Assembly: GCA_013368325.1 (NCBI GenBank)
Contig: JAACJK010000231.1
Location: 232,743 to 296,742 of the forward strand
Length of the DNA stretch: 64,000 bases
Direction of reading: 5' to 3'
Source of the DNA: Ephemerocybe angulata
Taxonomy: Eukaryota; Basidiomycota; Agaricomycetes; Agaricales; Psathyrellaceae
A program made the position numbers and the translations under genes. The notes under the pieces were generated by a model. That model ran no database searches and was not told the origin of the DNA. It was given only the letters and a program-made list of their open reading frames with translations. Of the stretch, positions 32,146 through 43,200 are shown in pieces. How positions within the stretch are numbered: position 1 is the stretch's first letter; each line of letters opens with the position of its first letter.

Positions 32146-33903
32146 CCGTTCCTGGAAGGTCTCCCTGACACCTTCGGGATCGTAACCGATCATGCTAACC
32201 TGAAGTACTGGCGCACTGCCCAAGATCTGGCACGACGACAGGCGAGATGGGCTCTGTACCTCTCTCGCTTCGACTTCCGTCTCGAACACCGCCCGGGTGC
32301 CGCTAACACCCAAGCTGACCCCCTCTCGCGCATGCCCCACCATCATGTCTCGGACTCTGACGACAACACCCAGCGTACTGTCCTCCGCCCTGAACACTTC
32401 GCCAAACTCGCAGCTGCTTCCCAGTTCACCAACCCCCTAGAAGACCAAATTCGTCGTGCGAGTGCACGCGAATCTGTGGTCTTGGGAGGGCTAGAGAAGC
32501 TGCGCAAGTTTGGACCCCAGAAACTCGTCAACGGGTTGACAGAGTGGACAGAGGAGAACGGGTTAGTACGGTTCAGAGGCAAGGTATACGTCCCAGCAGA
32601 TGATGAACTCTGGCGAGAGGTGGTGAAGCAGTGCCACGATGACCCCACTTCAGGCCATCCCGGGAACCATGCAACTCTCGAACGAGTCGAGCGGTTGTAC
32701 TGGTGGCCCACGATGCGCGCTTTTGTGAAGAAGTACGTCGAAGGCTGTGATCTCTGTGCTCGACGCAAGCATGCCCAGCACCCTCGTGCCCTCACCCAGC
32801 CCATGGACGTCCCGGAAGGCCCTTGGGAGGCTGTTGGAGTTGACCTCATCACACAGCTACCACCTGCCCATGGCTTCGATGCAGTCATCGTCTTCACCGA
32901 CTTCTTCACCAAGCAGATCCATGCACTCCCCTGCTCCTCCACCATCTCGACTGAAGGTGTCGTCGACATCTACTACCGAGAGATCTTCCGCCTCCACGGT
33001 TTGCCCCTTCGTTTCATCAGTGACCGAGGACCCCAGTTCGCCTCTAACGTCATGCGCACTCTCCTCCAACGCCTCGGGATTGGATCCAACCTCACAACGG
33101 CCTACCACCCTCAGGCCAATGGCCAGACTGAGCGTGCAAACCAGGAAGTCGAGAAGCACCTTCGCTTCTACATCAGTCGACGACAGGACGATTGGGACCA
33201 GCACCTCCCTATGGCTGAGTTTGTTATCAACTCCCGCATCCACTCTGCTCATAACCGCTCCCCCTTCGAGGTTATCTACGGCTACTCCCCCCACTTCAAC
33301 ATTCCCATTGGCGCTACCACCGGGGTTTGCGGTGTCGACGAACGCATCCAGGACCTTCTAGACACCCGGAAAGACGTTGAAGCGGCCTTACGAATGGAGA
33401 AAGCCCGCCAGAAGACGACCTTTGAAGCTGGGAAACAGACAGCACACACCTTCGCCGTGGACGACTACGTCTGGCTCAGCGCCAAGAACATCAACATCAA
33501 GGTGCCCACTCGAAAGCTTGGGGACTTCCAGCTCGGCCCCTACAAGGTCATTGAGAAGGTCGGCGACCTTGACTACCGCCTCGCACTCCCTCAGTCTCTA
33601 TCCCGCCTCCATCCTGTCTTCCACGTCGACAAGCTTAGTCCCTGGAAAGGGAACGACACCAACGGCATCCTACCTCCCCCACCAGAGCCTGTTGAACTCG
33701 AGGACGGGACAGAGTTTGAAGTTCAGGACGTGCTGGACAGTAGGGAGGTCAAGCGTGGACAAAAGCGCTGGGTCGAATACCTCATCAGCTGGAAGGGCTA
33801 CAACGACAACGAGAACTCTTGGGAACCCCTTACCAACCTTGGGAATGCAGCTGAAGCCGTCGCGGAGTTCCACCTTCGACACCCCACGGCACCCCGACCA
33901 TAG
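32146..33903 (+). pseudogene. pol: Element A Pol, C-terminal part: RNase H end, integrase, chromodomain
   Basis: It resumes the frame lost at 14966 (PFLEGLPDTFGIVTDHANL) and ends RNase H with ADPLSRM. The integrase HHCC finger is HPGNHATLERV ... CDLCARRK. The DDE residues lie in VDLITQLP, FISDRGPQFAS and GQTERANQEVEKHL. At the C-terminus is a chromodomain (RWVEYLISWKGYNDNENSWEP), which marks element A as a chromovirus and may direct integration to marked chromatin. There are no stops after the junction. The gene is broken only by the nested insertion. Confidence 0.93.
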
Positions 33904-33924
33904 TCATCGAGGACGATGAGTTCT

Positions 33925-33937
33925 AGGAGGGGGGTAA
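33925..33937 (+). other. Polypurine tract of element A
   Basis: The purine run AGGAGGGGGGTAA lies directly before the 3' LTR (TGTCGTG at 33938), 22 bp after the pol stop. Confidence 0.75.
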
Positions 33938-34488
33938 TGTCGTGAACACCGGTCTGCCTACCTATTTTCTCTTCTTTTCCTTTCATTTCTTCCTTTACTA
34001 TTCATTCATGCGCATTCCTGCACACTCTTGCACACCTTTGCACACCCTTGCACACCTTCACACTGCCTTCGCTCTTCTGAGCCTTCCCCTCACTTCATGC
34101 ACAGCACGTTCGTGCTTCTTATTCTCGTGCACAGCACGTTCACACCTTGTTCACACCTTTGTTCTCAGGCGCACTGCCCGCGCGCTGCCTTTTAGTCATA
34201 TCGACTCATATGGACTCATATTGTTCTTTGGATCATTCTATTGTTCTATTTTCGTTCGAGATCATCTGGACACATATATACTCGTAGCTACTCGTTCATT
34301 ATTCCCCACTTGATCTCTTTGACTATACAGGTACATAGTCGCTTCGCTCCTATTCCCTGTATTCTATTTACCTTTGACTATACAGCTCTTGTATCTGCAT
34401 CGCTGCTCGTCGCTCGTCCGACCGCTGCTCCTCTGCTCTCTGCTCTCCGCTCGTCGCTCGTCCGACATCAGCCGGCGTCTTCGCCACA
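33938..34488 (+). repeat. Element A 3' LTR (551 bp)
   Basis: It has the same TGTCGTG...CGCCACA ends as the 5' LTR and is followed by the GAAGG duplication (34489-34493). Differences from the 5' LTR include GTCTGCC for GTCAGCC, an extra AT near 34220 and GGCGTCTTC for GGCATCTTC. Confidence 0.95.
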
Positions 34489-34493
34489 GAAGG

Positions 34494-35541
34494 TATAAGT
34501 CTCCTTAAAGTTTTCTTGCAGAAGTGCAACCATCCTCAAAATCATAGCCAGATTCGCTTTGCTGCAGAATCCTTCAAGTATGTATCTATGTCTTGACTTG
34601 GTGATCCTCGCCATGCGATCGCCATTGTCCATATTGCCTCCGAGCAGAGTCACCGTCTCAACCAACGATGATCTGAGGCCTGTCATTGCCACGATATACT
34701 CGCATCCCCAAAGCGCCATCAATGCATGGCCTAGTATGTAGTCTAGATGCTTTCAGGGCGTTGCTTCACACAGCAAGGCGAAAAGAAGACTGAGCGCTGT
34801 CTCACAGCTCCGTGTACTGAGGCCCGAGGGCTAGTAACATGTGGAGTCTTTCCTATATCGAATGTCCTTTATCATCTCCAAATAGAGAGTCTCCGCTAGA
34901 TAACGATACACGGTTGAACATTTATGCATGAACCAATTTCGAAAGGTGCACATACACTTGTGACTCTAAAACGGTTCTCCCGGGTCCGAGACTCTGCAAG
35001 TTAGAAGACTGGGTCTGAACACTGAAGCTAGGTGCCAATTTCAGAGTTTTGTTAGCCCAGCTGTGTAAAGGACTACCATGTCGCCAGCTGTCCTCTAAAC
35101 TAAAATCTACGAAGGCCTCGTGGTTGGTTCGCTGATGTCGGGCCCTGGTCTCGTCCCCAGAAGGCAGGAGTGGGGGCGCCATCAAAGAGATAGTTTTGGT
35201 TCCCAAGTAACGGCGGAAACCCGTACAAGTGGGAGCTAGAGCCGTATGCTACCTCTCTGGCCAGACTTTCAAGTTTCGGCAAAGTGCCGGTGCTTGTCAT
35301 TTTGTGCCGAAGATGAGATGCTGATTTTTCTGTGTTCACGCCAACGTGCATTAGATAGAGCATTGATAGCTCTGACGCTTACTACGCCCACTATGCTTTA
35401 ATGCACCTGGCAGATTATATTCAACTCGATGAAGCAGACTGGACGAATTACAGGAACTCTCGACGGGTTCGACTGTAAAGTATCGACATAGAGGAGAAGC
35501 GTCTATATGGCCCCGCCACATCATCGGCCCACAAGAATCAG
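34494..35541. other. Intergenic region, no gene seen
   Basis: This is the right flank of element A. Short ORFs only; no family, repeat or promoter could be supported. Confidence 0.3.
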
Positions 35542-37644
35542 CTCTGATGATGCATCAGAGCCTATAAACTCACGATATTTGCTGAAGTATTAACTCCCAT
35601 AATCGTCGTTTTTCTGCCCGTGATGCATCACACCCTCCTGGGCGCGCAGCTCATGGGCTGGGACCGGGCATGCCAAACGTCATGGGGGATGGTCCCAGGG
35701 GGGTAGACCGTGTGCATGGGGTGTGGACCATGGGCATGGACTTCATCAGATCACTGCCCCGAATCCCCTGGACATGGACACTAGCCGCCGCATCGGGCGC
35801 TACTGATGCGCCTACCCTAGGATATGGGTTGGCTGTCCCAACTGGGTACGACCACACCGCATTCCTCAATCGGGGTTTTACTGGTTGGTGAAGCATCCTC
35901 AACACGGCGCGAGGGGTAACCACGCACCAAAATTATCAAAATTCGTACGCCGGCTACCGGCAGGTGATTCTTCACCTCGATCCGCATGTATATACCGCGC
36001 CCCATATTAAACAGCAAAATACGCACCATTTAGCGACTCATGATGATTCACCACGTCACACCGCGATATAGCCACGCACAAGAATAACCAAAAATCGTAC
36101 GCCGGCTACCGGGAGGTGATTCTTCACCTCGATCCGCATGTACATCCCGGGCCCAATATTAAATAGGAAAATACACGCCATTTAGCGACTTGTGATCATT
36201 CACCACATCACACCGCGATATAGCCACGCACCAAAATAACCAAAAATCGTACGCCGGCTACCGGGAGCTGATTCTTCACCTTGATCCGCATGTACATCCC
36301 GGGCCCAATATTAAATAGGAAAATACACGCCATTTAGCGACTTGTGATCATTCACCACATCACACCGCGATATAGCCGCGCACCAAAATAACCAAAAATC
36401 GTACGCCGGCTACCGGGAGCTGATTCTTCATCTCGTTCCGTATGTATATACCGGGCCCCATATTAAATAGGAAAAATACGCGCCATTTAGCGACTGACGA
36501 TGATTCACAACCCCACACTGCCATATATAACTGCAGCGCAAGTTATCGGCAGGTGATCATTCACCGCCTTCCACGCGTATTGACGGGGTCGGATATTCAA
36601 TTCAAAAGTGCGCAGTAGTTCGCGGGCAGTGATGGTTCACCACCTCACACCCCTGCTAGCCCGGTAGTACGAAGTTTAACGGCTACTCGCGAGTGGTGAA
36701 GCATCACACTCTTCGCGGGCCTATATATATAATTTCAAACTGGAGCGTCAGTTATTGGCAGGTGATGTCTCACCAGTTTTCGCGCCTATTGATGGGGTCT
36801 GCTCTTCAAATAAACCATACACGGTAGTTGGCGAATGGTGAAGGCTCATCAACTTAGTGTGCCTGTATAGGGGGACCATATTAAATATCATAATATATGA
36901 TGATTTGCATTGGGTGATGCTTCACCACAGCTGCGCATTCTTGTGCCTTCATATGCACGCCTATAATATGCAATAACCTGCGACAGGTGATGTTTCACCA
37001 TGGCTCGCCTTTTTGCGGGCGCACATTGTTTTATTAATTAAATTTGACCTTTTCCTTATTTGCGAGAGATGATGTATCATCGAGCGACACCCATCGGCAG
37101 AGGATAATTCAATATGCTCCGCGCCTGCATATGGAGCCCCAGAATAAATGGAAAAGCACACGAGGATTGGTGTCTGGTGATACTTCAGCACGCGGATGTA
37201 TCAGAAAATGCGCCGTCGGTCATCGGGAAGTGATAATTCACAGATTTCCGCGCCTACATGCGGGGGTTGGCGTTACGCACAACAGGTGAAGTGTCACTAC
37301 TGCTTAATGAAGAATCATCAATGGAGTACACAGTATCAGCGCCCGTTCTCGAATATGAAGCATCATTACCAATATTGGGCCTTGCGAGTGGTGAAGCTTC
37401 ACAGGCACTCGTGACCAATGTGCTTTGCAAGTGGTGATGCATCACGATCACTCGTGGCTACCGGTTCCCAGGTTGGTGTGAAGCTTCACGAGCACTTGCA
37501 ACTATGCGCTTGTGAAGCTTCACGATCACTGGGGACTATCCCCAGCTTCGTGTGATGCTTCACATGCTCTCGCGACTATGTGCTTTGCGAGTGGTGAAGC
37601 TTCATGATCACTCGCGACTATCCCCAGGTCGGCGTGAAGCTTCA
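35542..37644. repeat. Array of about 30 short degenerate palindromes (GTGAWGNWTCAC type)
   Basis: A 12-16 bp inverted motif recurs through 2.1 kb. Examples are GTGATGCATCAC (35620, 37434), AGGTGATTCTTCACCT (35962, 36114), GTGATCATTCAC (36192, 36344), GGTGATGTCTCACC (36761), GGTGATGCTTCACC (36913), GGTGATGTTTCACC (36986), GATGATGTATCATC (37068), GTGATAATTCAC (37230) and GTGAAGCTTCAC (37391, 37478, 37512, 37633). The arms RGTGA/TCACY are kept while the centre and the DNA between sites change. Spacing is about 75 bp on the left and 35-80 bp on the right. No gene lies in the array. It ends 1.3 kb before the KDZ gene cassette. Confidence 0.85.
35944..36547. repeat. 152-bp tandem repeat, about four copies
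   Basis: CGTACGCCGGCTACCGG recurs at 35944, 36096, 36248 and 36400, an exact 152-bp period. Each unit holds two of the palindromes (one TGATTCTTCA type, one TGATCATTCA type) about 78 bp apart. Copies 2 and 3 are nearly identical; copies 1 and 4 have drifted. Confidence 0.9.
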
Positions 37645-37821
37645 CGAGCACTCGTGACTATGCCCTCGTAACTATCCTCAAGTTGGCGTCACTTACCATC
37701 GGGTGCGCTCACCCGCCTGTTATGACTACAGTCTACTGCTCGTCTGAGGACCCAACTCCCAAATATAACCTCAAGTCACAATGAGAGTCTTCACAGTATA
37801 ACATGTCAATGACATGATCTA

Positions 37822-38470
37822 CAGTCGTGGACAAGCAAAGTCAACAACTTTGATGGCCAAAATAGAAATGTCATTGATGCCTCCGAAAACTATTGGAAAC
37901 GATAGATCTGGTTAAGATGGGTGCGTGGACCAAGTTTGAGCAATTTCCTACGAGCGGTTTGGGAGAAAACTCGGTTTTAGTCTTTTAGGTGCCCAAATTT
38001 TCGCCAACTTCCGTAATTCTATAGGTAGAAACATATAAAGTAGCGCAATCGACTCCTTTTTAAAATCCCCGCTGATCCACAAAGTTTGGAAGTGTTCTCA
38101 CGAGCCGTTTTTGAGCAATAAATTCGCCAATAATTGGGTCAAAAATCCGAATATATTGGCGGTGGGAAGACAGGGTGACCGAAAGGCGTCAAAATAGCTG
38201 AATATCACCTAACTGGTGAGCTTTCGAAGCCAATTTGGCATATTAGGCTCACCTCGGCTCCTGTCCATGTTAAAATTTCCTGGCATGGTACCCCAAAGTA
38301 GTCGGGAGAAGGGTCAAAATTTTCGCCAAACTCAAAAACACGTGGGAAAAATTTCGGAGATGGCTTTTTCGAGCTCTTTCCCAATTCCGAGTCTGTTCCC
38401 AAAAAATCTAAGGATTTTCACGAGCGGTTCGTGAGAAATCAAAGTTGTCGAGTTTGCCTGTCCACGACTG
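37822..38470. mobile_element. Tc1/mariner-type MITE (649 bp) with TA duplication
   Basis: The element is flanked by TA at 37820-37821 and 38471-38472. Its ends are inverted: the left starts CAGTCGTGGACAAGCAAAG and the right, read inward, starts CAGTCGTGGACAGGCAAAC. The match continues to about 35 bp (both end near ACAACTTTGAT). There is no transposase ORF. The TA target and the CAGT start fit the Tc1/mariner superfamily, so it would need a transposase supplied from elsewhere. Confidence 0.85.
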
Positions 38471-38536
38471 TAGATGGCCCAAGTGGGCGTGCATATGCCC
38501 CATTAGTGATGACACAAGTGACCTCACCTGAGTCCT

Positions 38537-38605
38537 ATCAATGACAGGCGCCGCATGGCTCAGGTGAGCTGACCTCACCTGAGCCATGCGGCGCCTGTCA
38601 TTGAT
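38537..38605. repeat. Perfect 32-bp inverted repeat with 5-nt loop
   Basis: The left arm 38537-38568 and right arm 38574-38605 are exact reverse complements, starting ATCAATGACAGGCGCC and separated by CTGAC. The centre reads GGTGAGCTGACCTCACC, echoing the GGTGA/TCACC arms of the array upstream. As RNA or single-stranded DNA it would form a very stable hairpin. It has no coding role and lies 345 bp from the end of the first cassette gene. Confidence 0.9.
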
Positions 38606-38949
38606 ATGGGCTCAGGACCGCTGGGCGGCCGCATTCCACCACAAATCCGAACCGGGCTGGATCGCTTTTGCCCGGCGGCTTTCCTGCCACCTTCCTCCAG
38701 GCAATTAGTCCCGAAAAGTCGGACCAACCTGACAGATGATCCGAGGTTTTGGTCCGTCAGACATTGGGCGCCTATATTGTGCCATCCGATGTCGTGCGAC
38801 ATCCGACTCACCTCGAGAATCGGAAAATGGTGGGCTTGCGAATGGCCACGCAACTTGTCTTCTCTGAAGCACTATATCCCTATTCACAGTATAGGTTACA
38901 CAAAAACAAATCACGATTCATTGAGGAAGGCTTTAGCGATTATATAGAA

Positions 38950-39832
38950 TCAGACTTCATTGCGTTCCACAAGTCCTTCGTATGGATTCTCCTCAGCATC
39001 ACCCTCTCCCTGGAACATTTGCGCGAACTCCGTCGCCCTTGTTTGAGTGAACGCTGCGATAGAGATGCTGTCGATGGTCTTCTGGATCAAGTTTCGACTG
39101 CGTACAAGGTTTTCGTAGTGGTTGATGAGGCGGCTCTGGATCCACACAAGGTTGCTCATGTGAGCATCGAGAAGCACGGCGGAGGACCTTGCAGCCGAAT
39201 CAGGGGACGCGGTGCTGTATAAGGTGGCCAGTTGTTCGAACGCCATCTCACCGATCTTTGCTGCGTCCTCGTTTGGGGCTTGGGACGGCCGGGGAGGGGC
39301 GGGAGTACGGAGGGGGTTTGGCTTCGGGTGGACAGAGGGTAGCGCTCGAGCATATTTCTCGAGCATGGCCTCATCTGCTGATATCCTAGACTTGGCTTCT
39401 TCAAGCCGCCGAGTAAAATCGAACGGGGGTACTTTCCACTGCGAGGTCTGACCTCCCTCGGTAATCGACGCTGCAGGAACACGGGCGAAGGGGGAGCGCA
39501 GGAGCAGAGGGGACGAAGGAGAGGGACGTGTACGTGAAGGTGAGGTGAACGCCGCCTTATATATGTCGTCGGTGACTTCATATCCAGCGTCTAGGGTGCG
39601 CATATTGTTAAAGCTCAGGATGCAAGGTACCATGATAACAGACTGTGCTTACCGGATTGTGTACCGGGAGGGCCCATATCTCCGCCATCGTTGTTCTCAT
39701 CTATGGACGCCATTTCCACATCCACTAGGTGGGGGAGTGAGTCAATGACTATAGCCCATACATGAGCTATGAGTAAAGCTTACCCTCTTTGCCTTTCTCC
39801 TTTGATTTTGCGCCTCCAGTCTGAGACTTCAT
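38950..39832 (-). CDS. KDZ-linked hypothetical protein, 253 aa
   Basis: Exons 39832-39784, 39724-39653 and 39590-38950 join in phase through short GTAAGC...TAG introns. The start MKSQTGGAKSKEKGKE is followed by an acidic stretch, a Ser/Pro-rich linker and a predominantly helical C-terminal half (MAFEQLATLYSTA, then MSNLVWIQSRLINHYENLV). No family is recognised. It is divergent from the gene at 40258, with 425 bp between starts. A short conserved-looking ORF at 39930-40029 could be an additional 5' exon. Its membership of the KDZ cassette is inferred from position. Confidence 0.55.
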
Positions 39833-40257
39833 CGGGGAATGGACAAGTATAACGGGCGTCGACAGCAAGCGGGTGAATGGAACAACGTGATAAATATGAT
39901 ATAGTAGGGAGAGAATAATCGGAGAAACTCACGCTCAACGAGATCGGACCACGCAATTTCCGATCCGATAAAGAAACCCACATCATCAGCCTGATATACC
40001 AAATTGAGCTGCATACCGTTTACAAGCATAGTCGGAATAGTCGCTCAAATTCCGATTGAGTACGAGCCACATCGAGTCCACCTGTCCATGGTCCCAGAGA
40101 CGTCCCAGAGAAGTCCTTCTGATTATCCGAGATCATCATGACTTCTTAGATTTGCTAGACGGGTTTCCGACGAAGGCTTGAGAGGGAAATCAGACCGGAT
40201 CTCCCTCGTTGAACTCTCCCCTGAGATCACTTCGTAACTCCCGCTCTCCAAAGCATT

Positions 40258-43200
40258 ATGGACACCAGCGCTAAATCAGCAACTAAACTCACCAAGCCAG
40301 TTCCGACGATCGAGTTCTGTCAAGCACAAATTCGTGCCCTGGACAAGATGTTAGAGGTAGCTGAAGATTGGGATAAGGACAAGGACGACTTGAAAACCAT
40401 ACATCGACGGCTCTTAGGATGTTCTGTGAGTATTTTGTATGGCCATACAAAGACCAACCTAACTTTGAGCTCTTAACTTTATTAGAAACCAATTTTACTT
40501 AGCTATGCCGCTTACGGGCGATCTACGTTCGCTGCGCACACCAACGACCGAGTCGAAGCCTGGTTAAAGGATTGGAACAACCAGAAAGATGAACTCAACT
40601 TGAGCCTTTTTGAGAAGGCTCCGTTCAGTCAGTCCACAATATCGAGTCAGATGTATGGTATATTCACTTCTAACTACATAATATACAGGACGGAATATGG
40701 AGCATAAGCAGACACCTCCCGACCTCAACATTGGTGCGAAGCCTATGGGCAGCTTCGATCCTGTTGGTCAAGTCGCGTTCAATGAGCAGGGCAGGGCGGT
40801 GCCAGGATCGTCTGGTGGAGGAAGCGGGAACACCTCCGGTGGTACAGAAGTCCCAGCGGGAGCGGGAGCGGGTGGTGGAGTTGGAGTCGGAAGTGCGGTC
40901 TTTGAAGTGCAGACCGCTACAGCGGTCGGGAGTGAGCACGCCGCCGGGGTGACGATTGGTGTCGGAGTCGGGAATGCGGGCGTCGGGAAAGCGGTCACTG
41001 TGGCGACGGGGGTGGGAGTCGAGGTCAAGAGAGCGGGAGCGGGGGGTGAAGCGGGGTCGGGAAGCGCGAAGACGGAAATCGGGAAAAAGAAATGGGAGTC
41101 ACTGGACAAGATGTTAGCCAAGTGGGACCACGCGGCCAAGACCTACGGGGCCAAGAAATCTGGAGAGGTGGTCGGGACGACGGGGGTTGAGGGTACGGCA
41201 GTCGGGAGCGCAGTCGGGAGCGCGGTTGCTGAGAGTTCGGGATCGAAGGTCGCAGGGAAAGGGGACGTCGCAGGCAGGAGTGACGTCGAAGTGAAAGGGG
41301 ACGTCGCAGTCGGGAGTGACGTCGCCGGGGGAGGGGACGTCGCAGTCGGGAGTGACATCGCCGGGGGAGGGGACGTCGCAGTCGGGAGTGACGTCGCTGG
41401 GGGAGGGGACGTCGCAGTCGGGAGTGACGTCGCCGGGGAGGGAGATGATCAGCAGGATGAAGATATGCAGGTTGATGTGGGGATGGGAGGGAATGGTGGT
41501 ACTCACACTAACGACCTGAAGGGGAAGCAGAGGGAGATAAACGTTGTGAAGCCCGACAAGGGTTTACACCGCGCTGGAGTGGGGAAAGGTGGCGATGACA
41601 GTGAAAGTGGGAGCGGGACTGGGAGCGGGACTGAGAGCGGGACTGGAAGCGGGACTGGGAGCGGGACTGAGAGCGAGGAGGAGAGCGGGAGGGAGAGTGA
41701 CTCGAAGGGTAGTACCGTTGATGAGGGCGAGGGGTCTGACGAAGATGGATCGGAGGTGGACAACAGCGACGAAGAGAAGGGGAGGGGCCTGACGTTCGTG
41801 GGGTTCACTGCTCTGTTCTCTGCACAAGTAGTTGTAGACCTACTTGGAGATCAGTGGAGGGAGTTAGGAAGCAGTGATGGCAGCATAGAACGCTCTCCAT
41901 TACATTCCGTGATATTCAGGCTAAACGGTCAAAATTGGGTAATTACCAAGGAGCAGGAGGCCATGTTTGAGGCGTGGAGGAGACAAGGTTATATTCTCGA
42001 GGTAGAGTCAACGGATGTATCATATCGACTTATGTACCAGTGATAAAGCGAAGGGCAAGGCCCCGATGAAAGCTAAGGGCAAGGAGGATGCTGGTAAGAT
42101 GAAGGGAGATGGGAGTAATGCAAGGGGAGCTGGAGGACGTGAAGGGAACTCCGGGGCTAAACCGGACGTCGTCAACAAATCAAAGTCTGGGTTGGGGAAA
42201 GGATTGACAACTGGCGGGCAATTAGGGAAGGGGGAAGTGAAAGGGCAGGGCACCAAAAAGCGAAAGACATCGAAAGGCACTGACGAATCAAGTGGGGCGG
42301 AAACAGAAGGAACAGAGGCTAAGAGGCTGAGATTTGACCCAGATTTCTTGGCGACTCTCCAACGGCACCCACCTCGCTGCGAAAGCTGCGTTCAGTACAA
42401 CCGGACATGCTATGTAGCGCCACCGAAGAAGCGACGGAATTTGAAAGCCTGTTACCACTGCTCGGAGTATAGGAAGAGGTGTGTTTTCGACCAGGGAGAA
42501 AGTCCAGCAACATCCGCCGGGAGCAGCAGCGCTGCCGCGATGGAGGCAGGGAGAGGTGCTCCAGCAGCATCCGCCGGGAGCAGCAGCGTCGCTGCGATGG
42601 AGGCAGGGAGAGGTGCGAGCGTTGGCAAAGGGACATCTGCTGGTAGTGTCGGAGCGGGGATGAAGCCTAAGATCCGGGTTACAAAGCCACAAGGAGGGAG
42701 AGGGAGGAAAAAAGTTAAATCACCCGCAGTCGTAAAGGACGAAGAGGAGGACGTGAAGATGGATGTCGTTCCCTCAGTCGCGATTGGAGGCAGCAACCCT
42801 CCTAGTCTGTCTAGTCAGCCGCGCCCTAGCAAGCCTCAGGTAAGTTGCATATCACAGTTCCGTTGATCGACGATAGCAGGTCTGAACAAACCATGGCTGT
42901 CCATTAGATCTCTATCTCCGCTCCGATCAATCCGGCGTCGGACGGAGGGCCGCAAAGGCGGCGAACACCGTTGGAGGCAGGATCGGCGAAAGGGAGGGTG
43001 AGCAAAATAAGTCGGGTTACCCCTGCATACGAGGGCGAACTATCCGGTCAGAACGTTCAGGTAAGGCATATCCTAAACTAAGTATAATCAGTATAAGTCT
43101 GACGACTGCAATAGACCGCTCTGTCCCGGTTATCTCAAGACCATAGGGCTCTTGAGAGCGATGTTCGTGACATTGAGGGAGAGTTGAAAGTCATTCGCCG

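Larger units (their letters stand above)
10534..34488 (+). mobile_element. Element A: Ty3/Gypsy chromovirus, split by nested element B
   Basis: The element is bounded by LTRs at 10534-11083 and 33938-34488 and by the 5-bp TSD GAAGG at 10529-10533 and 34489-34493. Its own sequence is 10534-14966 plus 32150-34488, about 6.8 kb. Order: LTR, gag, -1 frameshift, protease, RT, RNase H, [17-kb insertion], rest of RNase H, integrase, chromodomain, PPT, LTR. The two LTRs differ at only about five positions, so the insertion is young. Joining the flanks across one copy of CCGT restores the RNase H frame, so A was intact when B landed. No TGG-type primer binding site follows the 5' LTR. Confidence 0.95.

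Noticed and set aside
35944..36547. CRISPR-like regular repeats
   Set aside because: The genome is eukaryotic and the repeats are contiguous 152-bp tandem units without unique spacers.
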